From positions 42,886,804-42,950,803 of the forward strand of contig ML677335.1 of the NCBI GenBank assembly GCA_007922305.1: a DNA stretch of 64,000 nucleotides. Reading direction: 5' to 3'. Under the pieces are notes generated by a model. It worked only from the letters and a program-made list of their open reading frames with translations, was not told where the DNA came from and ran no database searches. Positions 44,991 through 59,100 of the stretch are shown piece by piece (position 1 is the first letter of the stretch; each line of letters starts with the position of its first letter). Made by a program: the position numbers and the translations under genes. The stretch comes from Dermatemys mawii. Lineage: Eukaryota; Chordata; Testudines; Dermatemydidae.

Positions 44991-46779
44991 AAACATTTCT
45001 TGACCAACCTTGATTCTAAGGTGTAGAGCTGCCAAGTAAGTCCTTGTTTCCAGTCAACAGCTTGGCAGAATAGTGCTGGAGTGGGCATATGCCTCCAGCA
45101 CCTCTGAGGTTGTGCATAAAGAAATATGGTAAAAGCCATGATCCAGTACCTAGGCCCAAATTGGTCTAAGCAAATGCTGTTTTGCCTGTGTTACTACTTT
45201 TTCTGCTACTAGTCAGCTGTATGATTTTCTAGGGAAAAAGAACGTGATACTACTACAGTACAGGTATTCCATTAATCTGAGTGCACATAAACTAGACTTG
45301 TCATTTTAAGCTTGTGTCACAAACCAACACACAAATGTTTAAAGTTAAACCAATTACGGGGTTTTTGATTAAAAACTTCAGTTAAGTCTCTTTGTAGCTG
45401 GGCTGCAACCTGATGAAGACTTGCTCCCAATGTGTTTTGTAGGACTTCTGCTTTCCAGCCTAGTCACTAATTCTCGATGGTGTGCCTAAACAGTGTTAAG
45501 CCAAGAACCATCACTGTGTTTCTCCCTTTAACACTTGTTCTACAATAACAAATTGAGTTAACCTAGAACTTAATTTGCTAGCTTTTGTTGGTCAGTTTCA
45601 TGATGTTACCCTCAAAGAAAATACACCAGTTGAGTGGGGAGCTGGGGCTACTTTAGGTGTTTGCCTAGAAAAATGAGCTATTCCTAACCAAGTAATATTT
45701 TAGTGAAATAACATTGTTTTTAAAAGCTTATTTCATCTATAGATCTAAGTCACTTACAAAACAGGAATATAAATATTTAAAGATGAGGAAACTGAGGGAC
45801 TTAGATGAGAAGTCACTTGTTCAAGGTCAGGCAGCAGCATGGTGGCAGAACAAAGAATAGAACACAAATATCCTGGTTCTCAGTCTTGTGCTTTAATCAG
45901 AAGACCCTCCATCCTTTCTCTTCTCCATTTGAGGAATGAGGCCTGGAGTTTTATATTTGTTTGCAAAGATTCCATGTGCTTCCAGTTAGTTATGAGTTAC
46001 CTATGTAGCTACCTTCAGGTAATAAAATCATGGTACTTAAAATGAGGAGGTTAACATAGTGATGCAAAATCAGGTATGTATGACATTTGGTATAAGGTAA
46101 TGCTCTATGGTTTACATTTTATTTTCCATAGTAAAATGCTTTTTTAAACGAAAAGTGGGGGGTGCATCTGAGTAGTCCTAATTCTGCCTTAATAATGATT
46201 TTGGCTAGGAATTGGGTTTGTTTATAGGTAGGCTTGGCAGATTTTGATTTTTGTTATAATTTTGACAGACTGAGTTTATTCTTAAACACTTGTAGATGTT
46301 TATTTACATTTTCAGTTAAAGGAAACTATGGCGGTTGGAGAATTGTCAGACAATTATTTAATGACTTATTCAAAAAGTACTTTATAATTTCTAAAACACA
46401 AATTGTCAAACTCGCATATCAAAATATACCCAATAGCCTTAAGTAGCGTTTTCTTACTTGGCTGATCCTCTGTAATCTTTAATGACTATTGTTAGAGAGA
46501 TTTTTTTAGATTTATGGCCCTTTGGTGAACGAGACATTCTCTAATAACCATCAAATCCTGCCAACGCTGTTCCTGAGTGTGACCCAGTGGATCTACTCCC
46601 CCGGGAATTCAGGGGCAGTTTTGTCACCGTATTCACCACGAACAGGGCTTGTGCTTCAACACGACACGACACGACACCGCCTGTGTGACATCGCAGTTAG
46701 ATGCCGAATCTGTAACGTGCCCTGCCACGGCCTTCAGGGAGCATTTCTGCGTCGCTGATTTGGTGTTTTGCCAGGCTGG
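44991..46779. other. Region upstream of CHUK, mostly unrecognised
   Basis: I looked here for the last exons of CWF19L1 and found none. A MIR-like SINE lies at about 45,770-45,920. The rest is AT-rich until the CpG island. Confidence 0.45.
45770..45920 (+). repeat. CORE-SINE (MIR-like) fragment
   Basis: AGATGAGGAAACTGAGGGAC followed by AAGTCACTTGTTCAAGGTCA and a GGCAGAACAAAGAATAGAAC block are typical of the MIR core and tail. Confidence 0.75.
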
Positions 46780-46914
46780 GGGCGGGTCCTAGTGGGGGTC
46801 TGGCCTGAAGGGGGCCCCTCCCCCGTAAGCCGGGTGGGGTCGGGGCCGTTAGCCGCGGGGCGTTGAGCGAGTGATGCTTTTACCCGCCGGCCCCGCCCCG
46901 AGTCTCGCGGGAAG

Positions 46915-46922
46915 TGACGTCA
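46915..46922. promoter_or_regulatory. Consensus CRE (TGACGTCA)
   Basis: An exact palindromic CREB/ATF site, preceded by GGGAAG so that an ETS factor site overlaps it. It lies within the CHUK CpG island, close to the start codon. Function is inferred. Confidence 0.7.
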
Positions 46923-46985
46923 GCGAACTTGGGGAGCAGCGCCGGTTTCCGGGCTGGCGGGGGTTGCTGCGGGTCCTGGCGTGGC

Positions 46986-47108
46986 ATGGAGCGGCCCCCG
47001 GTGGGCGCGGCGCTGCGGGGGCAGCCCGGGGGCAGCTGCGGCCCCTGGGAGATGCGGGAGCGGCTGGGAACTGGCGGTTTCGGCAACGTCTGTCTGTACC
47101 AGCACCAG
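46986..47108 (+). CDS. CHUK: CHUK exon 1 (residues 1-41)
   Basis: The start codon is in MERPPVG, as in other CHUK proteins, within a GC-rich leader. It encodes the first strands and the glycine loop and ends in CAG before GTGCGG, phase 0. Confidence 0.95.
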
Positions 47109-50100
47109 GTGCGGGGGGGGGAGGGGTTCCAATAGTCACCCCGGGTAGCCGCCCTGCCCCCGCGCGGTGCCAACTGAAGCTCCGCCGGATAAATCCCCCC
47201 ATGGCCCTCGCGTGAGCCATTGCCCGATATTAGGGGTTTTGTCGTACAGAGGTGCTGTCTGGTCACTCTCATTGACTCCCCCCCCTTCCCCGGGTAACCT
47301 TCCCCTGGGTACTGCTCCCCCCGCCAACCGAGTCCATAGCTACACCCCACCCCACCCCCACCACCGGTAGCCCCTGCCAAGCCCTGTGTGGGTAACTCAT
47401 CCACCAACCACTGGGTAATCCCACGGGATCCCTGGGTAGTGTCCCCACCCCTGGGTAGCTCTTGCTCATCATTTCTTCCTCCTAATATCCCTCCACCAAA
47501 CCCACTGACCCCTGGAAAACCCCTCCCCCACTGATAATTCCCTACCCCCATCTACCTCATTCTGGGATTTTGGTAACTCCATGTTCTTCTCCCCACCACT
47601 TTCCCAGCTCTCTCCGATCTCAGTGACTCCTGACCACGCTGCTGCCCCCAAATACCTCATAACCCTCCCATCCCAGCTCCACATATACACTCCTGATAAC
47701 CTAATGAACTGACCCCACCAGAACTAATAGTCCTCCATCCTGACCCACTCATGCCCTCTTGTTCTGCCCCTGCACTGATCTCCCCCCATTGATCATGCCC
47801 CTCTGCTACAACAATCCCACTCCAGGCATGCATCCGACGAAGTGGGTATTAGCCCACGAAAGCTCATGCTCTGAAAAAATTTCAGTCTTTAAGGTGCCAC
47901 AGGACTCTTTGTCACTTCTGCAATTCCAGACTAACACGGCTACCCCTCTGATTCCAGGGTATTGAAACCCGGCTAATTCCCAGACTGACTGATTGTTGTG
48001 CCATAGCACATTTATTGTTTTTGTTGTAGGATACAGGTGATAAGATAGCTATTAAATCTTGTCGTCTGGAACTAAGCATGAAAAACAAAGACCGGTGGTG
48101 CCATGAAATCCAAATCATGAAGAAGTAAGTATGCTCCATCATGTCCTTTTCCCTTGCTTTTTGGAGGTGGTGTCCTCAGATCAATTGGAGAGCATTTGTG
48201 TTTCAGACTCATAACCAGACCATAGACTTTTCTTTTGGTCTTAACCTTAAGAGGTGAGAGTGAGCATCTTTAGCCCCCTGGAAGGAAAGCTGTATTTAAA
48301 AAAATCAACTTTACACTGATATTGTAAAGGCGAAACACTATGATTATGATAAATTAAGTTGTTTCTCTTTTCACAGTCTCATAGTTTTATGGAAAAATTA
48401 CCCTCTGCGGTGATATCTTTTGTTTGCTCCTGGTCTAGATGTGTACTTTATATGTGACAGGATTTCATAGAACTCCTGTTGACTGTTTTGCATTCAAATT
48501 ACTCAGCTTATCAAGGAGAAGGTTGAGAGGTGACTTGATCAATGCATATAGGCACTGATATGCAGAAAAGAGACTTGAGCATTTTTTTTTTTCTTTAAAA
48601 AAACCCTGGCTGACAGAGTTCAAGGCCTGGAAGCTGAAATTGGACAAATTCTATCCTGAAACAAGACATGGTTTCTAGTATTGGAAGTAACAGCTTACTG
48701 TGGGGAGTGGGCACCTACCATTGCTTGGAGTCTTTAAAAATTTTTATTCTTTCGTATTGACTGCCAGATTTGGGGTTGGGCAGGGTATTATGGGATATGG
48801 TTCACCTACAGGGATCATCTGGGCACAATTCACCTAATCAGTTTCCTGCCACTGCAGGTGCCTCCTGCATTTGTGGCACCTCAGTCTCTCCTGTCTTCTG
48901 CTTGTGGCACACAGCAGTATAGTTTAACTCTCAAGTTATTGGACTCAGTATAGAGGTAACTAGATGAAATTTAATGGTCTATAATTAAGGCTAAGATTAT
49001 TTCATGGTGGCCACAGAATCTGTAAAACTTCCATGACCTCTGTGACATTTTCTGTTTCAGTCCGAGGGTGGAAGGGGGGCCCTATCAGCTCCCAGCTTTA
49101 GTTTAGCTCTGGTTTCACCCAGGACAGAATATTCTTTATTACAAATATATTGAAATGCTTTTACACCCAGGTACAAGCCTAGTATGTTGAGAACTATTGG
49201 CTATGCACTAGTGATCTAATATTAATATATTTCCATCCTCAGTCTCAAATAAAATAGAAACTAAATTTTTATTTGAAGGTGCCATAGATGCTCGGAAGCT
49301 GTAAATAAATGTAACTTCAAATAGTGTTAACATTTAAGGACAAGATTTTCTATAATTTGAAACCTGGAAAGATGATTGACTTTCTTAAAGGGTGGTGTGT
49401 TTTTAAGGTAACCTGTAGTGAACAGACCCCTTAGTTGACCTATTAGTTGCACTCCTGACCATTCAACATAAGGAAGGGCACAGGGCAGAGCTGGAGCTGC
49501 ATTTGACACGAGTGCAACTCATGGCTTTGCTATGTATGTAGTACATGTCTTGAGAGCACCTACAGAAGTTCAGCAGCTGTTCTGTAATTGTGAAGCTATT
49601 ATTAATGCATCTTGGTCACCTAACTCTTCTGTGTCCTCAGTGCATTTCTGAGACATATATGAATCACAGTAAGCCAAAGTCATCCTAATAGTAACTATTG
49701 TTTTAATTATTACTATATAGAGCTAGAGGTGTGCATTTCACTTTTCACAAGTGAAATGCCTGGCTCTTGAAGCTTATAATATCAGTTGGATGGATACTCT
49801 ATAATGAAAGGCTCAGGCAGGAGGATGGGAGCAGAAGTATATTGGCCAGATCCATGTTTGTGTCCAGTATATTCTGTTACATAGACTTTCTGCTACTGCT
49901 CTGATTCATGTGTATTTACTGCAATGAGTTTCATCCTGTTTTTCCTGAATATTGCACGTGAGTGATGTGCATTTTTTCAGTTTTATATTCATCTATTATA
50001 TATGCAACAAGTATATTTCTAATGTAAAGAAAATGTAAGTGATCTCATAACTAGAGCTTGTTTTATAAGACAATATTAAGTTAACATAATCCCTGTCCAT

Positions 50101-53100
50101 GGAATTTCCCTATAAACCTATATAGTGGTCTGTGTTGATACAGCACTGTCTTGTATTTCAATAATGGAGTCCAGAGCACTTTGGCCTGAATAGGTGCATA
50201 GAAATGACATCTGTTTCTAAAATTCAGCTACCTCTTAAGTGGCGGGCCACATTCGATCCAACAGGTCATTGCTGTGCTTTAGAATAGAATGTGAAGTGAA
50301 CGTAACCATAGCCATTTAAAACTGCAGGGAGAATTTTGGGTAAATTATTACTATTAATATAGGAATTTAGTCAAAACACCTGGGTTCATACATGGCACAG
50401 ACTTCCTAATAAACATGAAAAGTCAGAACTTCTGTTCTACATCTCATCAGAATCACTGTGCCTTCAGTAGCACAGTAATGTTTAATACCACATTCAGTCC
50501 TGACTCAGAGAAAGCGTGTCACTGGCTGAATCGCCTCTTAGCCTTGATGTGCTTTGGTCTCCCATCAAAGAACTGATCAGGCCCAGCCCTGCTTAGTTCA
50601 GTAAGAACTGAAGGGTGACATGCAATGTCTGCCTGCACAGGCTGAAACACCACTTCTACATGTGAACAAAAACTCTTCTTGCAAGAATTGCAGTAGTTTA
50701 ACATTTTTGCTTTCAGCATGATTCCTTTTGATATGGATTTTACCACTTGCCCAAAACACATTACTTGAAAGGGTCACAGCAGATTCCATTATCTGACTCA
50801 ATTCACTCAGATATGTCTGCTAACCCCTTCTCATTGGACAGCAATATTGTGAGAGGGTGAAATAATCAGGAATGGATAAAGGCTAGCTGTCTGTTATAGG
50901 ACTGAAAAGGGGTTTCAAGAAGGGGCTGTGTTCTCTTTGGGAATGGGAGGCTCAGAGAGGCAAGGAGAAAGGCCAGGGTTGAGCTGGAGCATCACTTTGT
51001 TTTTGTATAATTCTTAAATTTGTGTTGAACAAAATGTTGGAATCGGGGGATGCAAGCCTGAAACAGATTTGGGCATGGCAATGGTTCTCTCCTGGGCTGT
51101 TGAGAGACCCCCCTGCTTACAGATACTTGTGCATTCACTGTCATGAGCTCATTCTCTGAAATTTTTATCTGAATTTAGAGGCCAGGCCACTGCTTTTGCC
51201 CATATAAAGGCACTCAAGGCTGTGTTAAAGTAGGGAAGGAGAAATATAAATGGAAGAAAGAAGAGAGAGGGAAGAAACAGTGGTAGGGAGATATAGGGAA
51301 AGAAGAGGGACAATACTGACAGTAAAAATGGATAACAAGGTAACCACCGTATAAAAAAAGGCAAAATTTCATAGAGAGCAACAAAGACCCTTTTGAGAAG
51401 GAACTAGCGGGAAACTGAAAAGGGCAAAAATGATGGAAAAAGCCATTCTGAGGGGCAGTTAGGATTGAAAGGTAAATGATGTGATTGAGGCTACAAAATC
51501 TAGAAGGGAAGTAGAGACTAGAAAAGAAGATATTACTAGACAAGGGATAACAAAAAAAAAAAAAAAAAAAGTAAAAATAAAAATAGAGAGATGGAAATGT
51601 TTAGTGTGTTATGGAGAGTTTGCTTTATGTAACATGTTAGAAACACACAGCCAACTCAGTGTTACATCAGAAGTACAGTATCAGTATTCCCAGCTTTGGC
51701 CGTTTGGATACTCAGTGTTCTCCTCATGTTATTTTTGAGAAGTTGACAGGAGTGTTTTCAGACATGACCAGGAAATAGATTTTAGATGGCTAAATGGCTC
51801 CCCCTCTCCTTATGTATACATCTTCTACCTATGTAGGTATTTACATAGAAAAGTATCTGAAGGCATCACAAACCTTAACAAATGTATCCTCTCAACACTC
51901 CTGGGAGATAAGCAGGTATTATCCTCCTGATAATCCCCCAGAGATTGAAGTGTAGATTAAGTGACATTTGTCCATCATCACACAGGGAGCTTGCACTTAA
52001 ATCTCGAGTCCCAGTCCAGTCCTTAACCATAAGGCTATCTTTCCACTCAATCTGCTTCTTCTTAGAAAGTATGAACGTTGTTTGTTGCCCTTGAGAAACA
52101 CTGACGTAACATGCTGGCTGTCACACTTAACAACATTAAATGTTTTGGGAAAAGAAATCTTACTGTGCACATATTTGAAACACATTTTAGTGATTCTTCT
52201 GCTTCTTGAACTTCTGCTGAAATATCTGTATCAAGATTTTCATCATGCTTTCCATTTCTATAGGTTAAACAACCTCTATGTAGTAAAGGCCTGTGACGTT
52301 CCAGAGGAGATGAACTTCCTAGTTAATGATGTCCCTCTTCTTGCAATGGAGTACTGTTCAGGAGGTGATCTCAGGAAGGTAAAACTTGCTTGTTTGAAAT
52401 TACAGCTGAATAAGCGATTTCATAGTTGTGACTGTGGACTAAGTGGGTTGGGATTTTTGTATCTGTGTAACAAGTGCAAGTGCAGATGCACCACACTAGT
52501 GTAAGAAGGGGTTTGTACCAGAGCATCTTACAGTGGTGAGTAGTACAAGTGCAATCGCCTTTTTACACTGAAGCTGTGTATCTACACCATAGGAACTACA
52601 TCAGTGTGGTGCAAATTCTAGTAGTCAAGTCAAGCCCTTATTTACCCACCAGTGTGTTTGATTCAGATACATAATAGAGGAGTTATTCTGGAGTATGTAA
52701 AAGCATGGAAGAAGTCACAATAAATTGCCAATGTATTTAGATTCTCACATGGCCTCCATCAGTGTAGAATCTTCCTGGGCTGAAGAAGCCACCAGAATGC
52801 TCATATTCTTATTGATTTACGTGGGTGACTTTCATTTGGCAAGACACTAGGCGCACCTTGGAATAAATTCTTAATGGTGTATTCACCACCATCTTTCAAT
52901 AGTTTAATGGAGGGTAGTGATATAAATCAGTACACTTTTTGTACTTCCTTCCCTTGCAGTGGGAATTGGGAAAGACACTCTTCCATCTGTAGACTAAGCA
53001 ACGAAGATAATTAAATGGGGGATTGGACAAGAATTTGATCTTGTATCTAAAATGAAGATGAAGGCTCTTCACAACAGTGTAAATAGCAGACAAGTCAGAT

Positions 53101-56100
53101 GTGCCACAGGCTAAGGACTGGGAGAGAGGCAAATGGGCTTTAACAATGAGAGACTTTGAATTCTGTTTAATCAGTAAATAACTTTATTCTATCATATCCA
53201 TGATTTTTTCCATTTCACTTTCATTTTCTCTTTGTTTTCTATGCTAATTACTTCTGGCTGTATTTGAAGCAATTGGAGCAGTCCCTGATCGGATATTCTG
53301 AGGGGGAGAAAATTGAAAGTCTGACCCCGGAGGAGACATGTTAAGGTTAAGGAGACAATCATTGAGGATGGTCAGTGAGATGGAATCAGGTGGGCCATAG
53401 ATCACAGCAACATGGAGTGGAAGAAAGAGAGGAGGGTAGTCCAAAAGATGAGTGAAAAGAAGGAGCAGGAAGGCGTCGGAAGTGATGTAAGAGAGGAGAG
53501 CCAAATACTCCAACTATGACTTGTACAGAACAATTTTGTGCAAGGGGAGTTGATGGGGAATGATTGCAATAGGAGCGTTGCAACACAGGCAGTATTCGGG
53601 GGGAAGAAGGGCCAGGAGGAATCCAGGTCTCAGTGAGAGTTGGGAGATTGTGAAGTTGTGGATGGAAGAAGTTTTTCTTTTAGATGGATTTAGCATTTTA
53701 GACGGGACAGGAGGAAAGAAATAGTTGAGGTTAAAGGAAGCGAGGAGGATTGGAGTGGGACAGGTGATTATGGAAGTGAGGAAGACAGAAGAGGTATGTG
53801 GATTTTTGAGAGTGAGAGAGGTAGAGCAAGGATGAGGCAAGAGATGAAAATGTACAGATAGTGGTGGTGTGTGTGTGTGGTGTTAGGATGTAAGGGTAGA
53901 GAGGGTAAGGGAATTGGAGCAGAGTTGAAGATAGCACATGTAAGAAGGTAGCAAATGGTTAGTAGAGCCAGCCATGCTGGGGGCAAGCCAATGGCAGTTA
54001 GTTAATAAGGCAAGTGCTTAACTTTCAAGTAGTGATCAAGTGGGATGAGAAATCCAAGAATGAGAGACAGAATGCTTAAATCCCAAATAAATATTCAGTG
54101 ATGAAGAGTGGCTAAATGATAATGCTAGCTAGGCTTTATGATAAAATGCCAATCTCTCTATGTACCTGGCTAAATATATAATTAGTAGTGTGATGGAGTC
54201 AGACCAGAAGGATATAGGAGAGTGCTGGAAGGCAGGTATATTAGTCTCAGGGTGTGCAGGTCCCTGTTCCCTGGATAGCCAAACAAAGGCTACTCCAGGC
54301 CAATCAAGACACCTGGGGCCAATTAAGAACCTTCTAGAAAGGAGTAGAAACAGCTAGCCTGATTGGGACACCTGAAGCCAATCAGGGATTGGCTGAAACC
54401 AGATAAAAACCTCCCAGTTAGTCAGGTGGGTGTGGGTGTCAGGAGCTGTGGAAGGAAGTTATGCTGTTGGTGAGACTGAGCGTTGGACAACATATCGTAC
54501 AGAAGGAAGGAGGCCCTGAAGTAAGGGTGAAGTGGAGTTTGAAGAAGCGGGGACTGCTGTGGGGAAGTAGCCCAGGGAATTGTATTATTTTTTGTGGATA
54601 AAAGGTCAGCCATCTTAGCTGATACTATTAGGGTCCCTGGGCTGGAGCCCAGAGTAGAGGGCGGGCCTGGGCTCCCCCCTTTCTGCCTCCCCTAATTAGT
54701 CTCTGAGATTGGGAGACAATAGAGACTGTGCCAGGAAGGATAGCTTCTCCTCACTGGTTTGTGATGAAAATGGCTCAATAGGCTGTGACCTTGTTTCTAG
54801 AGAGAGAAGGGCTCCGTGGAGGGTCACAGTGAGCCGCTGAGGCTAGTTGAAAATCCGCCAGGAAACGCAGGATCCATGAAGATAAGGACAGAGCTTTGTC
54901 ACAGTAGGTGAACAGAAATTAGGCAGAGTGACATAAGTACTCAGACTACTAAATGGTTCAAAATGCCAGCTGACCTATAATGAATTCAGTTCATCTGGTA
55001 AGGGCAGTAAGGCTAGCACTGGGTGGATCAGCATTAGAGGGTTATAGAGTCATTGCAGAAGAGAGCACACCTCTTTCTGATACATTGCAGGCACCAGCAT
55101 GACTGAGGGGCAGACTCTTTACACAGCTCAGGTGGTTCAAAGGGAGTGGAGACTAATTGCAGTGCCCTAGTCAGGGATACTCTAGTGTTCAGGAGGGGGA
55201 GTCTCAGCAGGTGCAGAGCCCATATAGCTGGCTTCTCTGCCTTCTTACCCATAGCTCTTTGCTGGTGTGTGTGACCAAGGTGCCATGCAGTCCCTGCTGG
55301 TGGATAGCCCATTAAGGTTCATAGCCAACTTGTTCAGATTAAAGCAGCTATCACTCTGGGTCAAGCAGAAAACAGGGTGCTGTAACTGGTTCCCTGACAG
55401 CCCCTTCCTTTACTTTAGACATAGGAAAAATCTGGCCCTATGTGTTTCCTTCCTATTCTTTTCATGGAGTACTAATCTAGGTACTACAGGGTATCATGCT
55501 GCTGTTGTGTGTGTATACAAGTGGTCCTTTCTGTTTCTTGTCACTTGGCTTGATTTTCCTTCACTCCTCAGAAATGGTTTAGACTATTAGAGCGGTTGAT
55601 CCTCCAAGCAGTGATCCTGCTCCTGAGACTCTGGTCAGTCATAAATGTTATTTGTTTGCTTTCATATAATGTTTTGAATTTGTCAAGATTTTGGGGAATG
55701 TACAGACTCTGGGGACCATGAGCTCCCCATTAATGGCTGTCAGTTTTGAGTCTGTCATTGCCTGGCCTTTAAACTGCCTACAAAACTGTTGTATGTAATT
55801 ACAACTGCCTTCACACACTTGGAATCTTCTTTGCAAACCTCTTTCCTGCTCCTATATACCTTTTGACTTTCTATATCTTTTATTCTTTCACAAGACTGAT
55901 TAATTCTATAGCTCAGTTTAATTAAGTGTGAATTTAATTGTTTTCTCATGTTGTGGTGATTGAGGACAGAAGATATTAACAAATAATTAATGCATTGCCA
56001 ACTTAGACATATTTTTCTTTTCTGTAGCTGTTAAACAAACCAGAAAATTGCTGTGGACTTAAGGAAAGTCAAATACTTTCTCTGCTTTGTGACATTGGTA

Positions 56101-59100
56101 TGTAATCTGCTGCCTTTCTTGCCTTTTCATGTTTGCTATATGTAACTGTTCTGCTGTTCCAACAAAACCCTGCAAAAGCAAGTTGTCAAAGCAGGTAACT
56201 CTAGTAGTGGAAGCCCCTTTTAGTCCTGCTTACTGGGATAATTTGGCTTGTCTGGACATTTTAATCTGCATTAACTCAGGTTAATCTGGGGTGAAAATGC
56301 CCATATACACACTGTGCAGTTACAGCACACGAAGGCTACGTCTACCCTACAGACCTTACAGCAGTACATTGTACCGCTACAGCTGCGCTTCGGTAAGGTC
56401 TCCTGCATAGCTGCTCTGTGCCAGCAGGAGAGCGCTCTCCTGCCAGCATAATTAAATCACTCCCAATGAGTGGTAGTAGCTAAGTTGGCAGGAGAGCGTC
56501 TTCTGCTGACATAACGTGGTCCATGCTGGCACTGTGTGAAGCAGCTCAAGGAGCAGCTCTTATAATAGCAGATGCTCAGTGTTATCCTCTTCCTCGTCCT
56601 GCTTTCTCCGCTGCTGCAGAGGGAAGAGCCGCTTTTGCAGCCACATTTCTGCCTGGAGATGTGGCAGGTGAAATCCAAAACCAAAGCCACCCGGTTTTGA
56701 GTGCTGAAACAAAGCCCAGCCCAAGCAGTGTCTGCATATTCACAGTTGTCAGCATAGGGTCCACGATGGCCAACAGCAATTCAAAAATGGTGCTAGCCAC
56801 CCAGAAAGGAAGCAGGGGATGGAGAGTGTAGACCATGGGATTTAAAAAATATATTTCCACTTGCCTGGATTCTGCTATGCATCCCACAATATGCAGAATA
56901 TGAAAAAAATTAAGAATGCACACAGTTCAGCAGCAAAGCAAAGAACTATGGTATTCCCTCTGAGAATGCCATGCACTTAATATGTAATAAGCCCCTGCCA
57001 TTTGTTACAAATTGAAAGAGGGCACAGCCATCCTGGATGCATGCTATTAGCATGGCTTACACATTGCATGCTAACTCAATGTGGATTAATCCCTCACTAT
57101 GGTGTAGTCAAGCTCCTAGAATTGTGTGTCCTGAGAAATTGACAAATTTTTTTTGTCTGTATTTATCATTCAACCCAAGATACTTTAATTGCCTTCTCTA
57201 AAGTATGCAGTCACTTATGTGAGCTTTCTAAGCATACTTTACTAATAGAAAAGAGTTTGTGAACACATAATCTATATACACGATTCTTTTTCTTAGGACT
57301 ACAGGGTGAGTCAAATCTACCAGTAGAGATGTGTTTGCTTTTGCAGAGAAGAAGTGGTGTTCTCTGAGTGCTTGCACAGATCTGTTCCACCCCTTAAGTG
57401 TGTGCTTGCCTCATGGACTGCTTTCAGAGAATATTTCCCCCTCAACTATACCTATGGGGGCAGCTTGAGCCTCTCTCCTGTCTGATGCCATTGTGTGCTA
57501 GTATAAGGGGGCGGAGCCGCCTCAGTACCCCTTTCAGTTCCTTTATGCTGCCAGTGACAGTTGTCTCTGCAACTTTAGATTATTTATTATAAATGCTTCC
57601 CTCAGTTCTTTGTGTGTGTGTGTCTGTATATATATATATATATACACACACACACCCTCTTATTGTTAGGAGTGAATAAGTTAGGTAAGTTCGTTTAGCT
57701 AGTTATTAGGGCTATCAAGCGATTAAAAATATTAATCATGATTAATTGCATTGTTAATAGAATACCATTTATTTAAATATTCTTGGATGTTTTCTATGTT
57801 TTCAAATGTATTGATTTCAGTTACAACACGGAATACAAAGTATACAGTGCTCACTTTGTATTTTTGATGACAGATATTTGCAATGTAAAAACACAAAAGA
57901 AATAGTATTTTTCAATTCACTTAATACAAGTGCTGTAGTACAGTTTCTTTGTCATGAAAGTTTAACTTACAAATGTAGAGTTATGTACAAAAAATAACTG
58001 CATTCAAAAATAAAACAGTGTAAAACTTCAGAGCCTACAAGTTCATTCAGTCCTACTTCTTGATCAGCCAACTGCTCAAACAAACAAGTTTGTTTACATT
58101 TGCAGGAGATAATGCTGCCCGCTTCTTGTTTACAGTGTCACCTGAGAGTGGGAACAGGCGATATTGCAAGATATTTACATGCCAGATATGCTGAACATTC
58201 GTATTCCCCTTCATACTTTGGCCACCAATCCAGAGGACATGCTTGCGTGCTGATGACACTCGTTAAAAAATAATGCATCAATTAAATTTGATTGAACTCC
58301 TTGTATGTCTTCTGCTCTGTTTTACCCGCATTCTGCCATAATTTCATGTTGTAGCAGTCATGGATGATGACCCAGCACATGTTCCTTTTAAGAACATTTT
58401 CACTGCAGATTTGACAAAACACAGAGGGTACCAATGTGAGATTTCTAAAAATAACTACAGCACTCAACCTTTCAGATGATGAAAATGAACCTGTGATCTG
58501 TACAGCTTCGGATCATTATCAAGCAGAACCTGTCATCAGCATGGATATATGTCCTCTGGAATGGTGATTGAAGTATGAAGGGACATGAATCTTTAGTGCA
58601 TCTGGCATGTAAATATCTTGCAACACCAGCTACAACAGTGCAATGTGAATACCTATTCTCACTTTCTGGTAGCATTGTAAATAGGAAGCTGGCAGCATTA
58701 TTTCCTGCAAATGTAAATGAACTTGTTTGTCTGAGCAATTGGCTGAAAAGGTAGGAATGAGTGGACTTTGTATTATTTTTGAATGCAGTTATGTAACCAA
58801 AAAATAAAACCTTTTATAGTTTGCACTTGCACAATAGAGATTGCACTACATTACTTGTATGAGGTGAATTGCAAAATACTGTTTCTTTTGTTATTTTACA
58901 GTACAGATATTTGTAATAAAAATTGAGCACTGTAAACTGTATTCTGTATTGTAATAGAAATCAATATATTTGAAAATGTAGAAAAACATCCAAAAATATT
59001 TAATTAATTCTCCATCAGTATTCTAATTTTTAAGAGCAATTAAAACTGATCATGATTAAATGCAGCTAACTCACATAATTAACTAAAAAAACCTTAGTCT

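Larger units (their letters stand above)
46780..47110 (+). promoter_or_regulatory. CHUK: CHUK CpG-island promoter and 5' UTR
   Basis: CpG density is high from 46,780 into exon 1. A CCCCGCCCC box (Sp1/KLF type) lies near 46,891, TCTCGCGGGA near 46,903, and GGGAAGTGACGTCA, an ETS-like site fused to a consensus CRE, at 46,909-46,922. The start codon is 64 bp downstream of the CRE. There is no TATA box, as is usual for housekeeping promoters. The transcription start is not determinable here. Confidence 0.8.

Noticed and set aside
46880..47551. 223-codon minus-strand frame across CHUK exon 1
   Set aside because: It is antisense to exon 1 and a C-rich intron repeat. CpG-island composition explains the lack of stops.
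53244..53986. Set of overlapping minus-strand Ser/Pro/Leu-rich frames
   Set aside because: All come from one purine-rich tract on the + strand. Low-complexity composition explains them.
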